A stretch of DNA of 64,000 nt, taken from the NCBI GenBank assembly GCA_017630215.1, contig JAGBVR010000008.1:1-64000 (forward strand), given 5' to 3'. The translations under genes and the position numbers were made by a program. The DNA is from Bacteroidales bacterium (GTDB lineage: Bacteria; Bacteroidota; Bacteroidia; Bacteroidales; UBA932). Position 1 is the first letter of the stretch, and every line of letters begins with the position of its first letter. The notes beneath the pieces are model-generated. The model worked only from the letters and a program-made list of their open reading frames with translations, was not told the origin of the DNA and did not search any database. Shown here in pieces: positions 16,132-24,961 of this stretch.

Positions 16132-17454
16132 ATGAAAACCAGAATTCTGATCTCATTGTTCCTGCTCGCAGGCAGCCTGGCCCTTAATGCCCAGGACCCT
16201 ATCATTCAGACCAAATACACAGCAGATCCTGCTCCTATGGTCTATAAGGACACCGTCTTTCTCTACACCACTCACGATGAGGATGACGCCGATGGCTTCA
16301 AGATGCTTGACTGGCTGCTGTATACTTCGACAGATATGGTGAACTGGACTGATCATGGAGTAGTGGCCACTTTGAAGGATTTTGCTTGGAACCCTCGCGT
16401 GAACGGTGCATGGGCCCTGGAAGTTATTGAGCGTAACGGAAAATTCTACATGTATTGTCCTATTCATGGAAACGGTATCGGAGTCCTGGTGGCTGACACA
16501 CCGTACGGTCCGTTTGAGGATCCGATTGAGAAGCCTCTTGTATGGCAGAAGGAACATTGGAATGACATTGATCCTACTGTATTCATTGATGACGACGGCC
16601 AGGCATATATGTATTGGGGAAATCCTGACGTATATTATGTGAAGCTGAACGAGGATATGATCTCCACTTCGGGTGAAATAGTGAAGCTTCCTAAGCAGCT
16701 TCATTATCAGGAAGGACCTTGGTGTTACAAGAGAAACGGCAGATATTACATGGCTTTTGCCTCGACATGCTGCCCGGAGGGTATCGGGTATGCGATGAGT
16801 GACAGTCCTATAGGACCTTGGACTACAATGGGTTATATCATGGAACCAACTCATCGTTCGAGAGGAAATCACCCGGGTATCATTGACTTCAAGGGTAAAT
16901 CTTATGTGTTCGGATTGAATTATGATCTTCTTCGTATCGATACTCCTCAGCACCACGAGCGTCGCTCGGTATCGGTCGCTGAAATGAAGTACAATGAGGA
17001 TGGAACCATACAGACAGTACCGTATTGGAAAGATACCGTTCTGGAGCAGGTGGGCACATTCGACCCTTATCAGAGGGTTGAGGCCGAGACAATGGCCTGG
17101 GGATACGGCCTCAAGACCGCTGTCAGCAAGAAGCACGGCATCTATCTGACCAATATCAATGATGGTGAGACCCTGACGCTTCGTGGAGTGGATTTCGGAA
17201 AGAGGGGAGCTAAGAAGTTCACTGCTGAACTGGCTTCAGTCGAAGGAGGATGTAGCATTGAGATACGCCTGGACAGCCAGCAGGGGACTGTGGTTGGTAA
17301 GCTGGATATCCCATCCACGGGAGGGCCGAAAGAGTTTCGTGAACTCTCCTGCCCAGTCAAAGGGGCAAAAGGAGTTCACGATCTCGTATTTGTTTTCAGA
17401 GGAAAGACAGAAACCAATCTGATGAATTGGAATCGATGGGAATTTGATTTTTGA
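16132..17454 (+). CDS. Glycoside hydrolase family 43 with C-terminal CBM6-like domain
   Basis: 440 residues, signal peptide ending ALNAQ. The five-bladed propeller residues are visible: ADPAPM (general-base Asp), NDIDPTVF (pKa-modulating Asp) and YQEGPW (acid Glu). Residues ~310-440 form a beta-sandwich starting QRVEAETMAWG, typical of CBM6. The family contains xylosidases and arabinofuranosidases, so it should act on plant hemicellulose or similar glycans. Its pairing with the epimerase is unusual. The last 59 bp overlap, in antisense, the end of the next gene. Confidence 0.85.
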   Translation: MKTRILISLFLLAGSLALNAQDPIIQTKYTADPAPMVYKDTVFLYTTHDEDDADGFKMLDWLLYTSTDMVNWTDHGVVATLKDFAWNPRVNGAWALEVIERNGKFYMYCPIHGNGIGVLVADTPYGPFEDPIEKPLVWQKEHWNDIDPTVFIDDDGQAYMYWGNPDVYYVKLNEDMISTSGEIVKLPKQLHYQEGPWCYKRNGRYYMAFASTCCPEGIGYAMSDSPIGPWTTMGYIMEPTHRSRGNHPGIIDFKGKSYVFGLNYDLLRIDTPQHHERRSVSVAEMKYNEDGTIQTVPYWKDTVLEQVGTFDPYQRVEAETMAWGYGLKTAVSKKHGIYLTNINDGETLTLRGVDFGKRGAKKFTAELASVEGGCSIEIRLDSQQGTVVGKLDIPSTGGPKEFRELSCPVKGAKGVHDLVFVFRGKTETNLMNWNRWEFDF

Positions 17455-18148
17455 TCTCACAACTGGCGCTTGTGTCTGTTCTGGAGAAATCTATAAAGCC
17501 ACGACTGTTGATGTCAAAGCAATTCGCATCCTTATCAGATGTAAGCAGATATTGGGGACTGTTCAGGAGAAAATAATCCTTCATTTCAGACAATGTGTCT
17601 TCGTCGTTGTCGGATGGAGCGTCCAGATTTCTTTCGATTAATTCCGGAATCCTGCTCATAGAGCTGATCTGAAACCATGGGCGTGTACTGAGATCTGGCT
17701 TCCTGCTGTAGTCCAGTAACTCAAAATCGTCGGGAAATAGTACCACAGTCTTGATATAGTCCACCCCATGTTCGAAGATCGTATTCCTTAGAATGTTACG
17801 TTTATATCTTAGTTGTAAAAACGGGGTCTCCTTCTTTTTCCCTGACGGAATAACCTGTCCGTTATCGTCCACCCAGTGCCTGTTTGTGATTATCACCTGC
17901 GAACAGTTGATCGGCTTGAATTCGAAGAGGATGACTTCTTTTCCCACGACGAGGATTGCGTCCCAATCAATGAATTTGCCTAATCGGTAATTGCCGATCA
18001 AAAGCACATCATGAGCATCTTCAGAAGAAAACATACTTTCGATTGATGCTCTGAATCTCAGCCACATACCTAGCTTGTGTGTGGGGAATTGATTGTAGAA
18101 TATTGTTACCATAGTAGTGAATTTTATTTTTTGCGAATCTACTGCCAT
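17396..18148 (-). CDS. NERD-like (PD-(D/E)XK-fold) protein
   Basis: 250 residues from the ATG at 18148, chosen because AAGGAGAG lies just upstream; an upstream in-frame ATG at 18202 lacks this. Residues ~50-100 read KFIDWDAILVVGKEVILFEF followed by K, the D...E-x-K arrangement of NERD/restriction-like nucleases. The rest is not recognised. NERD proteins often carry a helicase or kinase after the nuclease domain; none is present, and the 3' end runs 59 bp into the GH43 gene, so the gene may be truncated. The divergent neighbour is the TM2 gene. Confidence 0.65.
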   Translation of the reverse strand: MAVDSQKIKFTTMVTIFYNQFPTHKLGMWLRFRASIESMFSSEDAHDVLLIGNYRLGKFIDWDAILVVGKEVILFEFKPINCSQVIITNRHWVDDNGQVIPSGKKKETPFLQLRYKRNILRNTIFEHGVDYIKTVVLFPDDFELLDYSRKPDLSTRPWFQISSMSRIPELIERNLDAPSDNDEDTLSEMKDYFLLNSPQYLLTSDKDANCFDINSRGFIDFSRTDTSASCEIKNQIPIDSNSSDWFLSFL

Positions 18149-18211
18149 GAACTCTCCTTTCCGCATTTGAACTATAGTATTGTACCTATTGTGTATTGGC
18201 ATAAGATTTCA

Positions 18212-18219
18212 TAAATTTG
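18212..18219 (+). promoter_or_regulatory. -7 box for the TM2/dispanin operon
   Basis: TAAATTTG matches TAnnTTTG, 26 bp before the ATG at 18246. Confidence 0.5.
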
Positions 18220-18245
18220 CCCAAACGACTTAAAATTATTTGATT

Positions 18246-18710
18246 ATGACTGTTTATTGTAAGAAATGCGGTGCGGCATTGGAGGAAGGAGCCAATTTCT
18301 GCATGAAATGCGGAACAAAAGCAGTATCCTCAGCAGAAGAGCAGGCTCCGGTCGTAACTCCGGATAGTAAAAGAGAAGACAGGGTGCGATTCTGGCTTAC
18401 TGCCAATGCAAGCAAACTCCCCGAAAGTCAGCTGCACACTTTGAGGGAAAGACTTATGAATCTGTCAGATGCGGAGTTCGATAGAATTTCCTATGTCAAT
18501 CTCACAGATCCGACACTGATGCTTATCATTTCGATTTTCTTCGGATCATTGGGAATTGACAGGTTTGCTCTCGGAGATGTCGGTCTTGGAATAGGAAAGC
18601 TCTTGACCTGCGGTGGTCTATATATATGGTGGATTGTGGATCTTTTCAATATAATGGATGCCACCAAGGAGAAGAATATGCAGAAACTTAACAGTGCTCT
18701 TTATATCTGA
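18246..18710 (+). CDS. Zinc-ribbon TM2-domain membrane protein
   Basis: 154 residues. The N-terminal zinc ribbon has two Cys pairs ([19 protein letters not shown]). Residues ~95-150 are a TM2 domain: two membrane helices with the [20 protein letters not shown] turn and a following WW/DLF segment. The start at 18246 is preferred over 18240 because it directly opens the ribbon. TM2 proteins are small inner-membrane proteins of unclear role. The stop overlaps the next ATG (TGATG), showing translational coupling. Confidence 0.85.
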   Translation: MTVYCKKCGAALEEGANFCMKCGTKAVSSAEEQAPVVTPDSKREDRVRFWLTANASKLPESQLHTLRERLMNLSDAEFDRISYVNLTDPTLMLIISIFFGSLGIDRFALGDVGLGIGKLLTCGGLYIWWIVDLFNIMDATKEKNMQKLNSALYI

Positions 18711-18970
18711 TGGAAAACAATTACCCTTGTCCAGAGACACATCTTACGAAGGCGATTCTGATCACCATCTTCTGCTGCCTTCCGTTCGGAATAGCATCGA
18801 TCATTCATGCCAGTCGAGTGACTTCGTCATATGTGCTTGGAAATTACGACTATGCTCTGGAACAAAGCCGGAAAGCAGATAAATGGGCTAATATAGGCCT
18901 GATCGTGGGTATCGTATATTATCTGATATACATGGGAATAGTACTCGCTGCAGTTATATCGGAGCTTTGA
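18710..18970 (+). CDS. CD225/dispanin-like small membrane protein
   Basis: 86 residues with two hydrophobic helices. The first segment is followed by the family pattern IIHASRV and a soluble loop with YALEQSRKADKWANIG leading into the second helix, as in bacterial CD225/dispanins. Coupled to the TM2 gene by a 1-nt overlap. Likely an inner-membrane protein; function unknown. Confidence 0.8.
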   Translation: MENNYPCPETHLTKAILITIFCCLPFGIASIIHASRVTSSYVLGNYDYALEQSRKADKWANIGLIVGIVYYLIYMGIVLAAVISEL

Positions 18971-18971
18971 T

Positions 18972-19358
18972 TTGAGCAGAATAAAAAGAATCATATTTAT
19001 ACTGTCAATGATAATTGGCGGGGTCGCAGCAATCGTGATATACGGATCGTTCGACCCCGCCAGATATGCTTTTTTCCCAAAATGTCCATTCCTGATGCTC
19101 ACCGGAGGGCTACGCTGTCCCGGCTGTGGCTCACAAAGAGCAATCCATGCCTTGCTGCATCTGAACATTAAGGATGCCTTTCTTTATAATCCCATGGTAG
19201 TGCTCAGCATTCCATTTCTGGTCCTGCTTGCAGCTGCTACCATCATGAAAGATACTCACCCTGGTTTCTATAACAAAATGAACAGCAGCCTGTTGGTCAG
19301 ACTGCTGCTCGTCTTTATAATTTTCTGGTGGATATTCCGGAATATTGCGGGAATATGA
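18972..19358 (+). CDS. DUF2752 membrane protein
   Basis: 128 residues from a TTG at 18972, 1 bp after the previous stop. It has the DUF2752 core CPFLMLTGGLRCPGCGSQRA followed by H and the YNP motif, and three membrane segments. TTG is chosen because no ATG lies closer than codon 13. It completes a three-gene membrane operon with TM2 and dispanin; the recurring company suggests a shared but unknown role. Confidence 0.8.
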   Translation: MSRIKRIIFILSMIIGGVAAIVIYGSFDPARYAFFPKCPFLMLTGGLRCPGCGSQRAIHALLHLNIKDAFLYNPMVVLSIPFLVLLAAATIMKDTHPGFYNKMNSSLLVRLLLVFIIFWWIFRNIAGI

Positions 19359-19383
19359 TCGTGTTTTTTTTATGCCTTGTTGA

Positions 19384-20256
19384 CTATCGGGGTTTAATGT
19401 GATGTGTAGTTTCTGGTATGTGTATGCATTCCATAGAATTTGCGATGGCATATCCTTCCTGATATAATGCAGTAAGTTTAGCGATGTCTTTTTCCATTCT
19501 GCTGACCTCTACCGGTCTGGCTGGACGTATTACAAGAATCTTTCCCTCGTCTTCCAGCTTTTCTATCAGGTCTATTGTTCTGTTATAGACTGCATTGCGG
19601 CTGCGGAGCGCATCCTGAAGGTGCGGATATCTCCTGTATGCTATCTTTGCCAGCGGCATTCTGCTGTCTGGCTTTCTATAGCCTTTGTTGCGCGTCAGGA
19701 CCACGACAAGTTTATCGAATCCTTGGTTCATGGCATATTCTACAGGGATGGAATCCGCGATGCCTCCGTCCAGCATCGGCACCCCGTCGATATATGTTAT
19801 CGGCGAAACGAACGGAAGGCTGCTTGATGCACGGACGATGTCCATAACCCTTGCGGAGGAAGACTTTTCCTCGAAGTATTCTGCCTTGCCAGTAAGACAA
19901 TTGGTTGTGACCATGACAAATCTATCCGGATTCTTGAAATATGTATCGTAATCATACGGAATGATTTTTTCCGGAAAATCCTCGAACAGCAGTTTAAAAT
20001 CCATTATGCATTTCTGCGTAAGCAGATACTTCAATCCCACATAATGGTACTTCTCCATCAGGTCAATATTGCTTGCCTTTGCCCTTCCGCGCTGTCCGGA
20101 CATGTATGAAAGTCCGTTGCAAGCTCCTGCACTGACTCCAACACTGAAAGGAAATCGGATGCCACGGTCCATAAAGCAGTCAAGTACTCCGCAGGTGAAC
20201 ACACCGCGAAGTCCTCCGCCTTCCAGGACCAATGCTGTATTACTGTCGATAGTCAT
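19384..20256 (-). CDS. Patatin-like phospholipase
   Basis: 290 residues, the usual length for the YjjU/RssA-like group. Motifs: LEGGGLRG (oxyanion hole), GVSAGA (nucleophile Ser in GxSxG) and LDGG (catalytic Asp). No signal peptide, so an intracellular lipid acyl hydrolase is expected. It is followed on the same strand, 89 bp away, by an acyltransferase gene reading in the same direction, hinting at lipid turnover. Confidence 0.9.
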   Translation of the reverse strand: MTIDSNTALVLEGGGLRGVFTCGVLDCFMDRGIRFPFSVGVSAGACNGLSYMSGQRGRAKASNIDLMEKYHYVGLKYLLTQKCIMDFKLLFEDFPEKIIPYDYDTYFKNPDRFVMVTTNCLTGKAEYFEEKSSSARVMDIVRASSSLPFVSPITYIDGVPMLDGGIADSIPVEYAMNQGFDKLVVVLTRNKGYRKPDSRMPLAKIAYRRYPHLQDALRSRNAVYNRTIDLIEKLEDEGKILVIRPARPVEVSRMEKDIAKLTALYQEGYAIANSMECIHIPETTHHIKPR

Positions 20257-20345
20257 ATGGGCAAAGATAGGGAAAATACTCGTGTTTCAAATTCATTCCA
20301 GGAATCGGACGGGTTTTCTTTAATTCCTCCGAACTGTTTTCCTTT

Positions 20346-21161
20346 TCAGTATTGGTTATAAACCTTATTCCTTAAATACTCCCTTAACTCATCTATATCT
20401 TCATACTTCTGCAATTGCTCTGGAGGAATGACTTCTCCTAGTGCGATCCGTGTGACCTTTTCACCTTTATTGAACACCTCAGCCGGAAGTCTCAGCAGTC
20501 TGACTCTCCAATCCACCAGTCCCAGAAAATAATAGAAGTTCGAGTTCCTGTCAAGAAAATGAACAGGTACGACCGGTACGTTCATTTTCTTTATCAGTCT
20601 TATCACCGGTTCCTGCCATTCTCTGTCCCGGATGCATTTATCTTTCATACTAAGGTCGGATACAGCTCCTGATGGGAACAGTCCCAAGGCTCCTCCGCTT
20701 CTTATATGTGCGAGAGACTCCTTGATTCCTTGAATACTCTCCTTTGCTGGTCCGGTTCGTTCGGTTCCCGTAGGTGTTACACATATGAAATTATCTTTCA
20801 TGGTTTCGATCCTGCCTAGAAACTTGTTTACCATCACCTTGAAGTCTGGTCTTATATGTCCAAAAAGATCCACCAGCATCACACCGTCAATATGTCCGTA
20901 CGGATGGTTGCTGATGGTAACGAACGGGCCATCCGGCAAATGTTTGAGAACGTCCTTGTTTAATACCTCATATTCCACCCCGATATCCTTAAGGACAGCG
21001 CTGGCAAAGTCCGGTCCCGTGACAGATGAATTATGGTCGTAGAGGTCGTTGACCTTATCAATGGACAGCATCCTCATAAGCCCTCTGCATAAGGCATTTC
21101 CGCACTTTCCACGAAACAAAGCAGATGTCTGTTCCAGTTCATTCAATGTAATAAGTGGCAT
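20346..21161 (-). CDS. Lysophospholipid/ornithine-lipid-type acyltransferase (PlsC-like)
   Basis: 271 residues. The HX4D motif is NHPYGHIDG, followed by the substrate-binding block LFPSGAVSD and a basic C-terminus. It resembles acyltransferases of the hemolysin-like/OlsA group that acylate lyso-lipids. Encoded upstream of the patatin gene on the same strand, so deacylation and reacylation may be coupled. Confidence 0.8.
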   Translation of the reverse strand: MPLITLNELEQTSALFRGKCGNALCRGLMRMLSIDKVNDLYDHNSSVTGPDFASAVLKDIGVEYEVLNKDVLKHLPDGPFVTISNHPYGHIDGVMLVDLFGHIRPDFKVMVNKFLGRIETMKDNFICVTPTGTERTGPAKESIQGIKESLAHIRSGGALGLFPSGAVSDLSMKDKCIRDREWQEPVIRLIKKMNVPVVPVHFLDRNSNFYYFLGLVDWRVRLLRLPAEVFNKGEKVTRIALGEVIPPEQLQKYEDIDELREYLRNKVYNQY

Positions 21162-21299
21162 GGCTGATTGTCATTACGAGTTCATGTAATCGGTTGGACT
21201 CATTCCTGTATCTGCCTTTGGGCATGCAAATGTTGATCCAGTAAAGGTTTACCTGACCTTTTGCCAATCGTACCTTATGCTTGCTTTGTGCCCTCTCAG

Positions 21300-21383
21300 C
21301 TTCCAGAAAAAAGGGCCTGTTCTTGGAAGTTATGTGTAAAATGGTACCAACTTCCAGAAAAAGGGGCTTGTTCTTGGAAGTTA
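21300..21383. repeat. Two 33-bp imperfect palindromes in direct orientation
   Basis: 21300-21332 and 21351-21383 match at 31 of 33 positions and each begins CTTCCAGAAAAA and ends GTTCTTGGAAGTTA, so each can fold (CTTCCA-GAA / TTC-T-TGGAAG). They lie in a gap of about 310 bp without a supported gene, just outside the left end of the integrative element. Confidence 0.7.
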
Positions 21384-21449
21384 AGTTAAGCCGGTCAACA
21401 TTGTCCAGCTCCCTTCGGGGCGGCCTGATGCCTATAAACGAAAAAAACA

Positions 21450-21470
21450 CAGCGATTTGCTGTGCTTTCT
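21450..21470. terminator. Hairpin next to the left attachment site
   Basis: CACAGC, a 5-nt loop and GCTGTG, flanked by A-rich and T-rich sides. On the minus strand it would lie directly downstream of the original tRNA-Met gene and probably was its terminator before insertion. Confidence 0.5.
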
Positions 21471-21471
21471 T

Positions 21472-21515
21472 GTAGCGGGACGCAGGATTGAACTGCGGAC
21501 CTCATGATTATGAAT
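21472..21515. repeat. attL: Left attachment site (partial tRNA-Met copy)
   Basis: 44 bp identical to 41375-41418; contains the complement of tRNA-Met from the anticodon loop to the 3' end, then diverges (AAAAAACAG). Confidence 0.9.
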
Positions 21516-21628
21516 AAAAAACAGGGGAATTTGTGAAAATTCACGAAAATATAAATCGCAGGTAGTCAATTAGTTAATACTTTTATGAAAACTGTGAAAA
21601 CCCCTGAAAATGCTTAAATAAAAAGTTT

Positions 21629-21650
21629 GGTGTTCACGAGGTGTTCACGG
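21629..21650. repeat. Arm-type integrase site, left
   Basis: Two tandem GGTGTTCACG-like boxes. The same pair occurs at 41306-41327 (one base different within a 25-bp block) and, less conserved, at 41163-41185. A single box CGGTGTTCACC lies at 21725-21735 inside the integrase gene. Confidence 0.75.
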
Positions 21651-21685
21651 ATTTTTAAGAAAAATCGCTATCTTAGCGCTGTAAA

Positions 21686-23128
21686 ATGGCGATTATGAAG
21701 AACGTTTCTGAAGAAAATAAAATTCGGTGTTCACCGTTGGCCCTGAAACAGACCAAAGTTGGCAATTGTTTCATCAGTCTTACCCTTGACACAAGGCGAG
21801 AGTGTGATGGTAAACCTATGCCTGCAGCCATCAGATTCACTATAGATAGAGACAGATATTATCTAAGGCTTCCCGATAAATTTACCAGGGAGCAGTATGA
21901 AGAGATATGTAAGGCAACTGGTAAGGGAAGAGTCGCTGCGAGTCAGGCTGACAAGGAACGTCCGTATGAAATAAAGATGAGGCTTCTTGCAGATTTTGAA
22001 GATTATCTGCAACAGCTTGTCACCCTGAGTAAGACAACCAAGCTTACTATTCCAGCGATCAAGACGATGATCACCGGCAAGAGCAGTACAGATAGTTTCT
22101 TGAATATATGGGAGACTGTTGCGAATCAGAAGTCGATAGGAACGTGTGCTAATTATCTGGCTGCAAGAAATTCGTTCATCAAATATATAGGCAATCGCCC
22201 CGGATTTAATATCTCTACTGAGGACCTAAAAGAATGGGAGAGGCTTCTGCTCAAAGACGGCATATCCAAGACTACTGTCGGAATGTACTTCAGAACCTTC
22301 AGGGTAATTTGGAATGTATGTGAGAAGAAGGGATTCGTGACCCGTGCCACATATCCGTTTGGAAAGGGTGATGACAAGGTTACTATTTCAAGGGGAGCGA
22401 CTCGAAAGTCATTCTACCTTACAGTCGAACAGATGACTGAACTGTATAATTGTTTCCTCGAGAAGCGTTATCCGGAGGAGTGGGATGTAGATTGGAAAGA
22501 GAATACTCATTATTCATTAGGCCTCTTCCTTGTCCAATATCTTGGCAACGGCTTCAACTTGGCCGATGCTGCACATCTGACATATAACGACCATTATTTC
22601 CAAAGCGGAAAGAAGTCATTCCAGTTCGTCCGCCAAAAGACAGAAGACAGGAGTGACAATGAGGTGGTAATTCCTATCATTCCTCCGTTGCAGACCATTC
22701 TTGATCAGATTGCTGCCCCTCCTATCAAGGGGTCTTTGGTGTTTCCAGGTATATATGGTGATGCTATGACTCCGATCGACAGGAGGAAACGCGTCGCTAT
22801 GGAAAACCAGAACATCAAGAAACGTGTCCGCCGTCTTGTCAAGAGTATGGGCTGGGAAGTCCAGCCAAGCTGCACCTGGTGCCGTCATTCTTTTGCCACG
22901 AACCTTACTCATGCCGGAGTTCCTCATAACTATATATCCGAGAGTATGGGCCACTCTGTAGACAGCAATATCACTAACCGCTATATAGATGCCTTTCCTC
23001 TTGCACAGCAGATGGAGTTTAATTCAAGGCTTCTGAAGTTGAATGATGATACAGATATTCTGGAGGAACTTAAAGGCCTTACTCCAGAGCAACTGAAGGT
23101 CTTGATTGCATTGGCGAAGAATGCTTAA
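21686..23128 (+). CDS. int: Tyrosine recombinase (integrase) of the Bacteroidota type
   Basis: 480 residues; the ATG at 21686 is used, 21695 is an alternative. N-terminal arm-binding part, SAM-like core (about 110-230), catalytic domain (about 245-450). The nucleophile is Tyr433 in TNRYIDAF; Arg400-His401 lie in TWCRHSF and His423 in MGHS. The first catalytic Arg position is Asn291 (NGFNLAD), and the first His of HxxR is Thr397. Loss of Arg I is known in IntDOT-like Bacteroides recombinases. It sits beside the left end and its arm sites and should excise/integrate the element at tRNA-Met. Confidence 0.9.
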   Translation: MAIMKNVSEENKIRCSPLALKQTKVGNCFISLTLDTRRECDGKPMPAAIRFTIDRDRYYLRLPDKFTREQYEEICKATGKGRVAASQADKERPYEIKMRLLADFEDYLQQLVTLSKTTKLTIPAIKTMITGKSSTDSFLNIWETVANQKSIGTCANYLAARNSFIKYIGNRPGFNISTEDLKEWERLLLKDGISKTTVGMYFRTFRVIWNVCEKKGFVTRATYPFGKGDDKVTISRGATRKSFYLTVEQMTELYNCFLEKRYPEEWDVDWKENTHYSLGLFLVQYLGNGFNLADAAHLTYNDHYFQSGKKSFQFVRQKTEDRSDNEVVIPIIPPLQTILDQIAAPPIKGSLVFPGIYGDAMTPIDRRKRVAMENQNIKKRVRRLVKSMGWEVQPSCTWCRHSFATNLTHAGVPHNYISESMGHSVDSNITNRYIDAFPLAQQMEFNSRLLKLNDDTDILEELKGLTPEQLKVLIALAKNA

Positions 23129-23154
23129 TTGCGACACGCTGTATTCTTAATAGG

Positions 23155-23213
23155 GCGATACTCAGCCAAAATCGATGTGTTTGATGCGATTTTGGCTGAG
23201 TATCGCATGTTTT
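23155..23213 (+). terminator. Terminator after the integrase gene
   Basis: Perfect 20-bp inverted repeat (23155-23174 / 23187-23206; arm GCGATACTCAGCCAAAATCG) with a 12-nt loop, followed by ATGTTTTTC. It isolates integrase transcription from the ATPase gene. Confidence 0.8.
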
Positions 23214-23226
23214 TCGTAAAAATCAC

Positions 23227-23234
23227 TATCTTTG
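23227..23234 (+). promoter_or_regulatory. -7 box of the ATPase gene
   Basis: TATCTTTG fits TAnnTTTG, 16 bp before the ATG at 23251. Confidence 0.45.
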
Positions 23235-23250
23235 AAGAAAAATTAAGACC

Positions 23251-24675
23251 ATGAGAGACAGTATCGTAGGACGTAAGATGGAAAAAGCGGAGTTGGAAAA
23301 GATTTTCAATTCTGCAAAGGCGGAATTTCTGGCAGTTTGCGGTAGACGTAGAGTCGGAAAGACCTTTCTTATCAAAGAATATTTTGAGAAAGAGTTGGTT
23401 TTTTCCGTGTCTGGTCTAGCAAAGGCTAATACGCAAAAGCAGATAAAGAATTTTTATTCTACTCTGAAACTCTATGATTCGTCTTTGACAGAAAAGCCAA
23501 ACGATTGGCTGGATGCCTTCAACCTCTTGATTAAATACCTGACCTCTCTTTCGCAAGAGAGGAAAGTGATCCTTTTGGATGAGCTTCCATGGATGGATAC
23601 CCCAAAGTCTGGGTTTATATCTGCGTTGGAACATTTCTGGAACGGCTGGGCGTCTTCTCGTCGTGATATTGTTCTGATAGTGTGCGGATCTGCAACCTCA
23701 TGGATGATGGACAACCTGATCAATAATCATGGTGGACTTCATAATAGATTGACACGACAGATGTTCCTTGAGCCGTTTACTTTGAATGAAACGGAACAGA
23801 TGCTGGAATCTTTAGGATTCAATCTCTCTCGCTATGAGATTGCTGAGTATTATATGATACTTGGAGGAATTCCTTATTACATGACATTGTTGAATCCAGA
23901 TGAAAGTGTTGCACAGAATATAGATAGACTGATTTTCAAACGTAATGGTGAACTGAAGAATGAGTTTGATAATCTTTATGCTGCTCTCTTCAGAAATTCG
24001 GAAAGCTATATAAAAGTAGCGTCCATCTTAAATTCAAAACGTTCTGGACTTACCAGAAATGAGATAAAGGAAGAAGCGAAGCTGCCTTCTGGAGGCACTC
24101 TCACAAAGATCCTGAAGAATATGGAGTCCTGTGGTTTCATACGCAAATTCAACTGCCTCAGTTTGGGAAAGACGCAGACTCTTTATCAGCTTGTGGATTT
24201 CTTCTCCCTTTTCTATTTCAGATTCATACAGCACGAAACCGGAAACAAGACAAATTATTGGAGTGCAATACAAGGCACGCAGAAGTTCTATGCTTGGGCG
24301 GGACTTGCGTTTGAAAATGTGGCCTTATATCATATCAGTCAGATAAAGCAGGCATTGGGAATCAGCGGGATAGATTCGGAAGAATATACTTGGCGTAAAG
24401 ACTCGAATGAGACAGACGGTGCTCAGATTGACCTACTCATTGATAGAAAGGATAATACTATAAACCTTTGTGAGATGAAGTTCTGCGAAAGTGTATATGA
24501 ACTTAAGGCAGACGAGGAGATGAAGCTTAGAAATAGAATAAGTGCCCTTAGGTCATCTTTGAAGAAAAAGACTAAATCAATCCAGCTTACTATGATTACT
24601 TCTTTTGGCGTTGCCAAAGGTAAGCATTCCGGTATTGTTCAAAGCCAGGTGGCATTGGATGACTTATTTGCTTAA
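23251..24675 (+). CDS. Archaeal-type ATPase with C-terminal PD-(D/E)XK-like domain (DUF234 group)
   Basis: 474 residues. Walker A is GRRRVGKT and Walker B VILLDELPW (STAND/MNS-type P-loop); sensor-like ...VCGSATSWM. A winged-helix part follows (about 250-320). The last ~100 residues contain GAQIDLLIDR...LCEMKF, the D...E-x-K pattern of the nuclease-like DUF234 domain. The family is common in Bacteroidota and on mobile elements, with no established role; a defence or toxin-like function has been considered. It stands alone after the integrase terminator. Confidence 0.8.
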   Translation: MRDSIVGRKMEKAELEKIFNSAKAEFLAVCGRRRVGKTFLIKEYFEKELVFSVSGLAKANTQKQIKNFYSTLKLYDSSLTEKPNDWLDAFNLLIKYLTSLSQERKVILLDELPWMDTPKSGFISALEHFWNGWASSRRDIVLIVCGSATSWMMDNLINNHGGLHNRLTRQMFLEPFTLNETEQMLESLGFNLSRYEIAEYYMILGGIPYYMTLLNPDESVAQNIDRLIFKRNGELKNEFDNLYAALFRNSESYIKVASILNSKRSGLTRNEIKEEAKLPSGGTLTKILKNMESCGFIRKFNCLSLGKTQTLYQLVDFFSLFYFRFIQHETGNKTNYWSAIQGTQKFYAWAGLAFENVALYHISQIKQALGISGIDSEEYTWRKDSNETDGAQIDLLIDRKDNTINLCEMKFCESVYELKADEEMKLRNRISALRSSLKKKTKSIQLTMITSFGVAKGKHSGIVQSQVALDDLFA

Positions 24676-24726
24676 TTCAATGATTCAGAGATAAAGTGAC
24701 TTTAATGTTTAGGACTTGTTGGAATT

Positions 24727-24816
24727 TTGTCCCAAGTCTATCGTATTGTAAATCAGTGGGATAACGGTAGTTTGTCCCAAGTCTTGTCCCAAGTCCGGAA
24801 CAAGTTGTCCCAAGTC
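24727..24816. repeat. Iteron-like array, four copies of TTGTCCCAAGTC
   Basis: Exact 12-bp direct repeats at 24727-24738, 24772-24783, 24784-24795 and 24805-24816, followed by A/T-rich DNA. The whole 286-bp gap (24676-24961) has no supported gene. Its position just before DNA-binding and replication-like genes suggests an initiator-binding origin. Confidence 0.65.
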
Positions 24817-24961
24817 TGAAATTTCATAAGTTTTCAGACTGAAAATTCGTAAACTCGGCAAAATACTCGTAAAATTTTGCGCTTCGGAAACAACCTGTTT
24901 AATTTGCCATGTCAGTTCTCGGATTGACATGGCTTTTATTATGTAAAACACGTTGAAATCT

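Noticed and set aside
21139-21450. 103-residue minus-strand frame next to the acyltransferase
   Set aside because: It runs through the twin 33-bp repeats and shows no domain; the encoded repeat is a by-product of the DNA repeat.
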